Assembly (NCBI RefSeq): GCF_001007995.1
Contig: NZ_CP011389.1
Location: forward strand, 2,061,501 to 2,125,500
Origin: Deinococcus soli (ex Cha et al. 2016)
Lineage (GTDB): Bacteria > Deinococcota > Deinococci > Deinococcales > Deinococcaceae
Direction of reading: 5' to 3'
DNA length: 64,000 nt
Each line of letters opens with the position of its first letter. Position 1 is the first letter of the stretch. The position numbers were made by a program, and so were the translations under genes. Below are positions 55,929 through 64,000 of this stretch, in pieces. The notes beneath the pieces were generated by a model, which was not told where the DNA came from, searched no databases, and worked only from the letters and a program-made list of their open reading frames with translations.

Positions 55929-55947
55929 ATCTGCCGTTTTCCAGGTG

Positions 55948-55978
55948 ATCCCCGGTGCTGTTCAGGCCGGGGATTTCT
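55948..55978 (+). terminator. terminator of the small membrane protein gene
   Basis: ATCCCCGG (55948-55955) pairs with CCGGGGAT (55967-55974), followed by TTCT. Confidence 0.7.
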
Positions 55979-56170
55979 GATGGGTGCGCCGCATCAGCTT
56001 TAAATGACCTTGATAATGTAGAAAACCGCATTTATGAAAGTCCATTTGAGTGAATACTGAAGAACCGCGTTTTACATGAAAAATGACCATTGTTTAAAGG
56101 ACTGTCTTTGGGCCATGGCGTAGGCTCGTGGAACTTCAAAAAGAGTGTCACCCCAATCAAGGAGTTCCCC

Positions 56171-57163
56171 ATGAAAAACCCTGTCGCCTGCACCCTTGCC
56201 CTCCTGATCGCCTCCGCCGCCCTCGCCGGTGGTGGCCCCAGCGTCGCCCGCCCCGCCGGTACCACGGTCAATCCCTTCGGCGCCACCGCCGCCGCCCCCA
56301 TGACCATGCCTGCCGTGCTGTCCGACCTGCAACGCGCCGGCACCACCCTGACGCTCGTCACCGGCCGCAACGTCATCGCCGGCACCGTCAGCGGCCCGAC
56401 CGTGACCGCCATCGGCAGCGAACCCGCCACCTCCGTCGTCGCCACCACCGGCGGCACCCAGCGCCGCTACACGCTGCTGAACCCCGTCCGCCCCGGCGTC
56501 GTGACCCCCGTGCGCGACATCCGCCTGCTGCCGGTCGCGCCGGTCGTGCTGCTGCCCATCCAGGCGCCGCAGCCCGCCCCCCGGCCCATCGCTGCCCCCG
56601 TCACCCCAGCACCTGCGCCCGTGACCCCCGCCCCGATCGTGCAGCCCACGCCCATCGTGCAGCCGGCCCCCGCGCCGGTCCAGCCGGCGCCCATCCAGCC
56701 GACTCCGGTGCAGCCCACCCCAGCCCCTGTGCAGCCTGAACCCACCCCGCCCGCTCCCGAGGACCCCATCAGCATCTGCCACCGGACTGGCAGCGACACC
56801 AACCCGTACAACCTGATCACGGTCAGCCGTAGCGCCCTGGACGCGCACTCCGGGCACGGCGACATCATTCCCGCTCCGGAAGGCGGCTGCCCCACCACCG
56901 CCGGGGACGCCACGCAACCCAGCCCCGCCCCGGTGCAGCCCGCCCCGGCCCCCGGCCAGCCGGAACCCACCCCCCCAGGTGACGGCAACGACAAGGTCAG
57001 CATCTGCCACAAGACCGGCAGTGACAACAACCCCTACAACCTGATCACGGTCAGCCGTAGCGCCCTGGACGCCCACTCCGGCCACGGGGACATCATCCCC
57101 GCGCCCGCCGAAGGCTGCCCCACCGGCACCAAGACCGGCAACGGGAACGGCAACGGCAAGTAA
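56171..57163 (+). CDS. secreted protein with proline-rich linker and duplicated Cys/His domain
   Basis: 330 residues with signal peptide (PVACTLALLIASAALAG) and AAGGAG before the ATG. A region to residue ~135 is followed by a P/A/Q/V-rich linker (PVTPAPAPVTPAPIVQ-type). Two nearly identical ~42-residue domains, VSICHKTGSDNNPYNLITVS ... HSGHGDIIPAP ... GCP, lie about 75 residues apart and share most of their DNA sequence (about 56764-56893 and 56995-57123). Each has ICH, HSGHGD and a late Cys, which could bind metal. The tail is G/N/K-rich. It is probably cell-surface; no activity is known. Confidence 0.75.
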   Translation: MKNPVACTLALLIASAALAGGGPSVARPAGTTVNPFGATAAAPMTMPAVLSDLQRAGTTLTLVTGRNVIAGTVSGPTVTAIGSEPATSVVATTGGTQRRYTLLNPVRPGVVTPVRDIRLLPVAPVVLLPIQAPQPAPRPIAAPVTPAPAPVTPAPIVQPTPIVQPAPAPVQPAPIQPTPVQPTPAPVQPEPTPPAPEDPISICHRTGSDTNPYNLITVSRSALDAHSGHGDIIPAPEGGCPTTAGDATQPSPAPVQPAPAPGQPEPTPPGDGNDKVSICHKTGSDNNPYNLITVSRSALDAHSGHGDIIPAPAEGCPTGTKTGNGNGNGK

Positions 57164-57181
57164 CGCCTGACGCACCACTTT

Positions 57182-57214
57182 GGCGGCGCCCCCTGAATTC
57201 CAGAGGGGCGCCGC
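57182..57214 (+). terminator. terminator after the surface protein gene
   Basis: GGCGGCGCCCC is followed by a GGGGCGCCGCC arm after an 11-nt loop, a GC-rich stem ending in CTCT. Confidence 0.6.
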
Positions 57215-57263
57215 CTCTGCCGTACCCAGAAGGGGCCCCGCGTGCCATCATGCGCGCGCACCC

Positions 57264-58652
57264 ATGAACCTGCGACTCCTGATTGCCGCGCTGCTCGTCA
57301 CGACCGCCCAGGCCGCCCCCACCGTGCAGGGCGCGTGGCACGGCCCGTACTACCGCCTGACCCTGACCGGCCTGAGCGCCCGCGACGGCACGATCCGCTG
57401 GACGCCCGGCGGGACCGGCGCGGACCTGAAGTTCAGCGCGGCGCTGCCCACCCTGACCCGCACGGTGCCCACCGCGCAGGACCAGATCCGGATCCGCGTG
57501 CAGGGCAGGGACATCGAGATCCGCAGCGCGCAGGGCCGCCCGCTGCGCGTGAACCTCATGCCCGTCCGCGCGGGCGTCGAGGGACCTACGCGCTTCACGG
57601 CCATCGACGTGTACCCCGAGGAAGCCTGGACCGACTACGACCCTGTGCCCGTCACGCCCTGCCGCGCACCCGCACCTGTGCCGGAACTGCCGTACCAGTC
57701 GCCCCGCTTCGCCACCGGCCCCGTCGGGTTCTACCTGGCGCAGATCGACCCGCGCACCGGCACCCCCCTGCGCGTCATCGCCAACGACCCGGACCGTCTC
57801 TACCCCCTGGCGAGCACCTTCAAGCAGATCGTCCTGTGGGGAACGCTGCGCGACGTGCAGGCCGGACGCCTGAGTCTGAACACCCGCCTGAGCATCACGG
57901 AAGCCAACCGCAGCATCGAGTTCTACCAGCCGGGCGCGCGCACCGTGCAGAACCTCGCCACGCAGGCGACCGTGGCCAGCGAGAACACCGCCAGCGACGT
58001 GCTTCACCTGCGTTACGGTCCGGAACGCCTTCAGACACTCGTGACTGCGCAGGGCGCGTGCCACACCCGCGTGAACACCACCACCAAGGCGTGGTGGGCC
58101 GCGCAGGCCGGCCTCCTGCCGGACGTGTACGGCCCCGACCTGACCGCCGGAGCGGTGCAGGCCTTCGCCCTGCCCCCGGCGCAGGAGGCCGCGCTGCGCG
58201 CCCGCGCCGTCACGCAGGCGCAGACCCTGAATGCCGACCGCGTGCTGGACAATCTCGACCGCTACTTCTTCAGCCCCACGTACCACCCGCAGACCGAGGT
58301 GCAGCTGCAAAACCGCAGCACGCCGCGCGAGTGGGCCACGCTGATCACCCGCCTGTACCTGGACCCCAGCCTGAGCCCCAGCAACCGCGCGTTCCTGCGC
58401 GACACCCTGGCCAGAGGCTGCTGCCGCGTCAGGGACCCCGCCGTCGCGTACTGGGGCTCGAAGGCCGGCAGCGGGTGGCGGAACGTCACCATGAGCGGCC
58501 TGCTCACCCTGACCACCGGGCAGAGCTTCGTGTACGCCTACTTCAACCCCGGCTCGGACACCATGGAAAGCGTGTTGATCGAGAAGCAGTTGCCCGACAT
58601 CGCCCGCTACGTCCTCGAGAACGCCAGGCGGCTTGCCAGCAGCGCCCCGTAA
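57264..58652 (+). CDS. secreted class A beta-lactamase-like serine hydrolase
   Basis: 462 residues with a signal peptide (LRLLIAALLVTTAQAAP). An N-terminal beta domain (to about residue 140) precedes the penicillin-recognising domain: Ser184-Thr-Phe-Lys187 (SxxK), Ser239-Glu-Asn241 (SxN) and Lys400-Ala-Gly (K[TS]G variant). The motif order and spacing fit class A beta-lactamases or related hydrolases. The C-terminal half between SxN and KAG is longer than usual (about 160 residues). Whether it cleaves beta-lactams or cell-wall peptides is not shown. Confidence 0.85.
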   Translation: MNLRLLIAALLVTTAQAAPTVQGAWHGPYYRLTLTGLSARDGTIRWTPGGTGADLKFSAALPTLTRTVPTAQDQIRIRVQGRDIEIRSAQGRPLRVNLMPVRAGVEGPTRFTAIDVYPEEAWTDYDPVPVTPCRAPAPVPELPYQSPRFATGPVGFYLAQIDPRTGTPLRVIANDPDRLYPLASTFKQIVLWGTLRDVQAGRLSLNTRLSITEANRSIEFYQPGARTVQNLATQATVASENTASDVLHLRYGPERLQTLVTAQGACHTRVNTTTKAWWAAQAGLLPDVYGPDLTAGAVQAFALPPAQEAALRARAVTQAQTLNADRVLDNLDRYFFSPTYHPQTEVQLQNRSTPREWATLITRLYLDPSLSPSNRAFLRDTLARGCCRVRDPAVAYWGSKAGSGWRNVTMSGLLTLTTGQSFVYAYFNPGSDTMESVLIEKQLPDIARYVLENARRLASSAP

Positions 58653-58658
58653 GCCCGC

Positions 58659-58952
58659 CTACCCGCCCAGCACCCGCACCAGTTCAGCCTTGCTCATACC
58701 GCTGCGGCCCGCAATGTCCTTCTCGCGGGCGCGGTTGTACAGTTCATCCCGCGTCAGGTCCACCAGCGCGGCGTCCGGATTCCCGGTGCCCTGCGTGCGC
58801 CGGCTCGGGGTGCGGCCCTCCTCGCGGCGGTGCTTGTTCACCGTGCGGGCCGCGATCTCCTCGGCGCGGTCCGGGGACTCACCACGCGCCAGCTCACTGT
58901 CCCTGACATGCCGGTACTGCCGTTCATCCTTGCCACTCCAAGCTCTGGGCAT
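58659..58952 (-). CDS. small basic protein with ChaB/SAP-like segments
   Basis: 97 residues from the ATG at 58952, AGGAGG 6 nt before it. It is highly charged: ERQYRHVRDSELARGESPDR and AEEIAARTVNKHRREEGRTP, then a C-terminal helical segment with DLTRDELYNRAREKDIAGRS and MSKAELVRVLGG, which looks like a SAP or Rho-N nucleic-acid-binding motif. Function unknown; converges with the beta-lactamase-like gene. Confidence 0.7.
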   Translation of the reverse strand: MPRAWSGKDERQYRHVRDSELARGESPDRAEEIAARTVNKHRREEGRTPSRRTQGTGNPDAALVDLTRDELYNRAREKDIAGRSGMSKAELVRVLGG

Positions 58953-59057
58953 ACGCACCTCCTGAGACGCCGAGCCTAAGCCGGGCCGGGCTGCGCGCCG
59001 ATGAAAAGCCCCTCAAGCTCGCGTCATGAGGGGCAGAGGCTACGCGGGGTCAGTCGG

Positions 59058-60218
59058 TCAGTGGTTCAGCAGGTACTGCCGCCACTCCTGGGCCTGCGCC
59101 TCGATGGGCCGCACGAACGGCGTCAACTCCAGCCGGATCCACTCCGCCGTTTTCGGCGCGAGGTGCACCGTGCCGGGCTGCGGGTGCGACAGGACCACCT
59201 GCAGGCGATCTGACGTCGCGGGATGCGAGTCATCCAGGCTGGTGCGCCCCAGCGCCGCCCGCTGCGCCGCCCACTGCTCCTGCGGCAGGTGGTCGAGCAT
59301 GAACGCGTACTCCGCGAACGCGTGCGGACGTTCCGGCATGTACCGCTGCTTGTGCAGCGCGCTGTCCAGCAGGTGCGCCATGTGCAGGCGGTCCAGCAGG
59401 ACCACCATGGCCTCCGACCCGGCCACGCGCGTCGCCATCAGATCCGCGCGGAACTCCGCGGCCTGACGGTCCGCGCCGACCAGCCACGCCAGCAGCCGCG
59501 CCGCGCCCAGCGGTACCAGGGCCAGGAGGGTCATCAGGGCGTTCGTGACCATCGGGATCAGGCCCTCCTTCGAGCGGCTGATCCCATCGGGCAGCAGGGC
59601 GTGAGCCATTCGCTCCAGCACGGAGAACGCCAGCGCCACCACCCCACCCCGCGCCGGGTCACCGTTGCGCAGGTGCGCCAGTTCGTGCGCGATCAGCCCA
59701 ACCTGACCCTGCGGGGACAGCGCCCACCACAGTGGCAACCCCAGCGCCAGCACCGGCTCGCGCCGCCAGCCCGCCAGGCCCATGGACGCATTCGCCTGCC
59801 CGTCCAGCACCACCCGCACCGGGCGCGCCACGCCCAGTTCCGCTGCCACGCGCCCCACCAGCGCGTGCAGTTCCGGCGCGTCCTGCGCGGAGACCTCCTG
59901 CCCCTCCGGCTGGTACGGTCGGGGAACGGCCAGCCACGCGAACAGCAGGATCAACACGCCCAGGAATCCCACCACGCCACGCGTGACGCCCGGGTACCCA
60001 CCCACGCCCAGCGCGACCAGCAGCCACCACGCCCCCAGCAGCACCGACGCGCCGAACGACAGGACGACCAGCCACGCCCCCACCAGCCCCCACACGGCCC
60101 GGCCCGACGTGCGCGGCGATTCCGACGTCAGGAACGCGTCCCGCACCCGCGCGGACTCGCGTGCCACCACACCCTGCCACACGCGCCCCAGCGCCCCCGG
60201 CTCACCCTGAACGGTCAT
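59058..60218 (-). CDS. M48-family membrane metalloprotease
   Basis: 386 residues from the ATG at 60218. Four hydrophobic segments include WGLVGAWLVVLSFGASVLLG and GVVGFLGVLILLFAWLAV near the N-terminus; the zinc motif is HELAH (LIAHELAHLRNGD), with a later glutamate (EFRADLMATRV) as third ligand. Such proteases, related to HtpX/Ste24, degrade damaged membrane proteins. TATGGT about 10 nt upstream may be the -10. Upstream in-frame codons back to 60311 are unlikely. Confidence 0.88.
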   Translation of the reverse strand: MTVQGEPGALGRVWQGVVARESARVRDAFLTSESPRTSGRAVWGLVGAWLVVLSFGASVLLGAWWLLVALGVGGYPGVTRGVVGFLGVLILLFAWLAVPRPYQPEGQEVSAQDAPELHALVGRVAAELGVARPVRVVLDGQANASMGLAGWRREPVLALGLPLWWALSPQGQVGLIAHELAHLRNGDPARGGVVALAFSVLERMAHALLPDGISRSKEGLIPMVTNALMTLLALVPLGAARLLAWLVGADRQAAEFRADLMATRVAGSEAMVVLLDRLHMAHLLDSALHKQRYMPERPHAFAEYAFMLDHLPQEQWAAQRAALGRTSLDDSHPATSDRLQVVLSHPQPGTVHLAPKTAEWIRLELTPFVRPIEAQAQEWRQYLLNH

Positions 60219-60414
60219 AGACCAGCCCACCATAGCCCGCCCCGTCCGCGCGCAGGACTGCACCCTGGGCACTCCCCGGCAGGGGCACGGGCACGCGGGC
60301 AAACAGGGCACACCCGCGGACCGCCCGCACCATCACAGGTAGCCCCGGACACCGCGCCTGGTCAGCGGCACGCACGTCCGGGGAAGTCAGAACCCCGCAG
60401 CTGGACAGGGGCAG

Positions 60415-60606
60415 TTACTCGGTCAGGCTGCGGTTCAGGCGAGCCTTGTCCTCGGCGATCTTGCCCAGGATGAAGAACGTGGGCGCCCAGTGCCCCACGA
60501 ACAGCCCGTCCCGTTCCTTGTCAGAGGACTCGTTCTGGAAGTACTGCGTGGCGCTGATCAGAATGGACGCGAACCCGGCCAGATACAGGATGTTGTGCAG
60601 TTTCAT
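60415..60606 (-). CDS. small single-helix membrane protein
   Basis: 63 residues with GGAGG 5 nt before the ATG at 60606. LYLAGFASILISATQYF near the N-terminus is a possible membrane segment, and the tail is charged (AEDKARLNRSLTE). No family is recognised. The 289-nt gap between 60606 and the SDR gene shows no further gene or clear signal. Confidence 0.55.
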   Translation of the reverse strand: MKLHNILYLAGFASILISATQYFQNESSDKERDGLFVGHWAPTFFILGKIAEDKARLNRSLTE

Positions 60607-60895
60607 AGGGACCTCCGGAAGAACAGTCAGAACAGAGAACACGCGCCGCGCGGGCGGCGTACCACCCGGAACGCACCCGTCCCGGTCACCGACCTCCACA
60701 CTTCACCGCAGACCACCGCGCAAGATCGTAGGGGTTCGGACCCTCTGAGATGAACCTCAAGTGCCCCTGAACTCAGCCTCAACCGTGCCCTCACGCCCAG
60801 CCCATCGTGGGACGGTGAAGTGCGGTCCAGTCGGCCTCGCGGACCGTTCACGTCAGGCGGCAGCGAACCAGGGGCGACGACGCACGGAGGTTCAG

Positions 60896-61678
60896 ATGGG
60901 CATGTTGACAGGCAAGGTCGCATTCATCACCGGAGGCGCCAGCGGCATCGGCGCGAGCACCGCGCGGCGGTTCGCGCAGGAAGGCGCGTGGGTCGCGCTG
61001 GCCGACGTGCAACCCGACGAGGGCGAGAAGGTCCGCGACGAGATCACCCAGGCGGGCGGGGAAGCCCTGTACGTGCCCTGCGACGTGAGTGACGAGCAGT
61101 CCGTCCGGGACGCCATCGAGGCGACCGTCGCCGCGTACGGGCGCCTGGATATCGTGTTCGCGAACGCCGGGATCAACGGCGTGTGGGCCCCCATCGACGA
61201 ACTGCACCCGGACGAGTGGGACAAGACCCTGAACATCAACCTGCGCGGCACGTACCTCACCGTGCACTACGCCGTGCCGCACCTGAAACGCGCGGGTGGC
61301 GGCAGCATCCTGATCACCAGCAGCGTCAACGGCAACCGCACCTTCTCCAGCCCGGGCGCCAGCGCCTACAGCGCCTCCAAGGCCGGGCAGGTAGCGTTCA
61401 CGAAGATGATCGCGCTGGAACTCGGCCGGCACAACATCCGCTGCAACGCCATCTGCCCCGGCCTGATCCACACGAACATCCAGGAACGCACCGACCAGCG
61501 CCACACCGACCAGATCGGCATCAAGGTCGAACTGCCCGGCGGCAGCCCCGCCCTGCACGGCGGGGAAGGCGAACCGGTGGACGTCGCCGACGCCTGCCTG
61601 TTCCTCGCGTCCGACCTGGGCCGCCACGTGTCCGGCATCGAACTGTACGTGGACGGCGGCGCGTCCCTGCTGCGCTAG
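60896..61678 (+). CDS. short-chain dehydrogenase/reductase
   Basis: 260 residues. The NAD(P)-binding glycine motif is TGGASGIGAST; NAG in IVFANAGING; the catalytic tyrosine and lysine lie in SAYSASKAGQVAF (YxxxK), and Ser in ILITSSVNGN. DVQPD after strand 2 suggests preference for NAD(H). GGAGG is 6 nt before the ATG at 60896. The substrate is unknown. Confidence 0.93.
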   Translation: MGMLTGKVAFITGGASGIGASTARRFAQEGAWVALADVQPDEGEKVRDEITQAGGEALYVPCDVSDEQSVRDAIEATVAAYGRLDIVFANAGINGVWAPIDELHPDEWDKTLNINLRGTYLTVHYAVPHLKRAGGGSILITSSVNGNRTFSSPGASAYSASKAGQVAFTKMIALELGRHNIRCNAICPGLIHTNIQERTDQRHTDQIGIKVELPGGSPALHGGEGEPVDVADACLFLASDLGRHVSGIELYVDGGASLLR

Positions 61679-61685
61679 GCGGTCG

Positions 61686-61892
61686 CTACGCGTTTGGCTG
61701 CGCAGAGATGACCGCCTGCACCCGCCCCACCTCCCCACTGGTCAGGCGCACCTTGATCCCATGCGGATGCGAGGGGGAGCGGGTCAGGAGCGCCGCCACC
61801 ACGCCCCGCGTCAACCGCCCGGTCGGCTGATCCTGCTTCTGAACGATATCCACGGTCACGCCGGGCTGAATCTGCGAACGGAGAGGAGGCAT
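61686..61892 (-). CDS. YwbE-family protein
   Basis: 68 residues: IQPGVTVDIVQKQDQPTGRL, then GVVAALLTRSPSHPHGIKVR and SGEVGRVQAVI. The IxPGxxVxIVQKxDQ...G...T.G.V pattern identifies the YwbE (DUF2196) family, a small beta-barrel-like protein of unknown role. TACCCT (minus strand, 61899-61904) lies 6 nt before the ATG, so translation is probably leaderless. Confidence 0.88.
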   Translation of the reverse strand: MPPLRSQIQPGVTVDIVQKQDQPTGRLTRGVVAALLTRSPSHPHGIKVRLTSGEVGRVQAVISAQPNA

Positions 61893-61973
61893 GGACTCAG
61901 GGTACGGGACGCTGCCGCGTAGGTCGTCTGGCGGATGGGGCTGGCCGCAAGGGTGGGTATGCTGGGTGGGTCT

Positions 61974-62182
61974 GGGGGAGTGGTCTCAAGAGGAAGGGCA
62001 CCGGTAAAAACGTTCAGTGACCGGAAAGGCGGAAGTCTTGGGCGCAGGCTGAAAGGCCGGGACGGGTTGCGGATGCACCTATAGCGGCCCCGCGAGGGGT
62101 GGGTTGAAAGCAGCAAGGGAAGCGCGTTTCCTGGAAAGTTCCAGCGTCATTCATGCGGGTTCGACTCCCGTCTCCTCCACCA
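61974..62182 (+). ncRNA. candidate RNA with tRNA-like CCA end (tmRNA-like outline)
   Basis: The 3' end is a perfect T-arm (GCGGG-TTCGACT-CCCGT, 62155-62171), then CTCCTCC, A and CCA. Its acceptor strand pairs with GGGGGAG at 61974-61980, including a G3-U70 pair as in alanine tRNA and tmRNA. A TATGCT (61958-61963) ends 10 nt before that 5' end. CCGGT...ACCGG can form a stem further in. The 5' sequence GGTCTC..A.GG vaguely recalls tmRNA, but no tag reading frame is seen, and the size (209 nt) is too small for tmRNA. It also does not fold as a normal tRNA. It occupies the 338-nt gap between ywbE and purF. Confidence 0.4.
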
Positions 62183-62214
62183 AAAAAGCATCGGCCTCCG
62201 CGCGGGGCCGATGC
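62182..62214 (-). terminator. purF intrinsic terminator
   Basis: On the minus strand GCATCGGCC (pairing 62206-62214 with 62188-62196) ends in six U (62182-62187). It overlaps the last base of the tRNA-like CCA. Confidence 0.8.
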
Positions 62215-62230
62215 TTCGTTCCGGCTGGGT

Positions 62231-63649
<1,419 letters not shown>

Positions 63650-63676
63650 GCAAGGCTCCAGAGGTGGGGCTGGGGG

Positions 63677-63722
63677 CGCGCGTGGCCCCCCCTCCCAGCC
63701 TCCCCCACGAGGGGGGAGGGGT
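63677..63722. repeat. GC-rich repeat block related to the 33788-34299 element
   Basis: A C-rich then G-rich run with AGCC and GAGGGG centres resembles the 57-bp arms of the element at 33788-34299. It lies between purF and the DUF559 gene. Confidence 0.5.
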
Positions 63723-63728
63723 GAAAAG

Positions 63729-64000
63729 ATGGGCGGGATGCAGCGCAGGCGACAGAGGGGAAGCCTCAGTACCGAGGTGGCGCGGCGGTTGCGGCGTGAC
63801 ATGACGCCGGAGGAACGGCTGCTGTGGTCGCGGCTGCGCGGGGCAGGGCTGGGCGTGAGTTTCCGGCGGCAGGAGGTGATCGGGCCGTTCGTGGTGGATT
63901 TCGTGTGCTATCAGGCGCGGCTGGTGGTGGAACTGGACGGGAGCCAGCACGCGGGCAGCGAGTCGGACCGGCTGCGGGACGCGAAGCTCACGGCGGACGG
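63729..64000 (+). CDS. DUF559 endonuclease-like protein, N-terminal part
   Basis: The gene is cut by the right edge; about 90 residues are visible. VARRLRRDMTPEERLLWSRL, FRRQEVIGPFVVDFVCYQAR and LVVELDGSQHAGSESDRLRD are the DUF559 signature, with PD-(D/E)xK-like residues (VDF, ELDG). Members resemble Vsr-type nucleases. The start may be the ATG at 63729 or 63738; neither has a strong ribosome-binding site. Confidence 0.85.
   Translation, partial: MGGMQRRRQRGSLSTEVARRLRRDMTPEERLLWSRLRGAGLGVSFRRQEVIGPFVVDFVCYQARLVVELDGSQHAGSESDRLRDAKLTAD

Noticed and set aside
61974..62182. Complete tmRNA (ssrA)
   Set aside because: No tag frame, no conserved 5' TTCGAC motif, and only 209 nt.

Overview
The window is GC-rich chromosomal DNA that best fits a Deinococcus species. 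The evidence is the mix of gene families, and at least eleven genes that carry a TANNNT -10 hexamer only 6-7 nt upstream of the start codon, the leaderless-mRNA arrangement known from Deinococcus. I see no transposase, integrase or CRISPR array. The species assignment is inference.

Layout. 1-3850: the end of a BenE-type transporter, a broken chloramphenicol-phosphotransferase-like gene, a small hypothetical gene, a candidate sRNA, a P-loop kinase, an LLM flavin oxidoreductase and a zinc-ribbon protein. 3991-6144: groEL and groES on the minus strand with a clear promoter. 6301-9545: five plus-strand genes that all overlap by 4 nt (GGDEF domain fused to a ribbon-helix-helix domain, DinB-like, deaminase, Nudix-methyltransferase fusion, histidine phosphatase), followed by a GNAT gene. 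10119-26370: a xylan/xylo-oligosaccharide locus. Leftward run a LacI regulator, a sugar ABC importer (binding protein and two permeases, no ATPase) and four glycoside hydrolases; rightward run a ROK repressor, xylB, xylA and aldose 1-epimerase. Operators and promoters are visible between and within the arms. 26390-30548: a small chaperone-usher pilus cluster.

30612-39797: an M23 peptidase, an M16 pair (one subunit lacks the zinc motif), a long inverted-repeat element, a CitE-like lyase, a VOC protein, a RIO kinase flanked by two tiny genes, tRNA-Trp, a lipoprotein, cutA, an HtrA-like protease and an FmdB-like protein without cysteines. 40024-42125: a glmS ribozyme leader and glmS. 42185-48284: a papain-like protease and a LacI-controlled fructose-type ABC importer with two cre-like operators. 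48293-54524: a repeat protein anchored by its C-terminus, and sucB and sucA separated by a hypothetical gene and two tandem structured RNAs.

Those two RNAs (51262-51582) are the most interesting signal. Each places a tRNA-like T-arm, acceptor helix and D-arm in permuted order on a long bulged stem, as in YrlA-type bacterial Y RNAs. 54698-64000: an SMP-30 lactonase-like protein, small membrane proteins, a surface protein with a duplicated Cys/His domain, a class A beta-lactamase-like protein, an M48 protease, an SDR, YwbE, another RNA with a tRNA-like CCA end, purF, and a DUF559 gene cut by the window edge.
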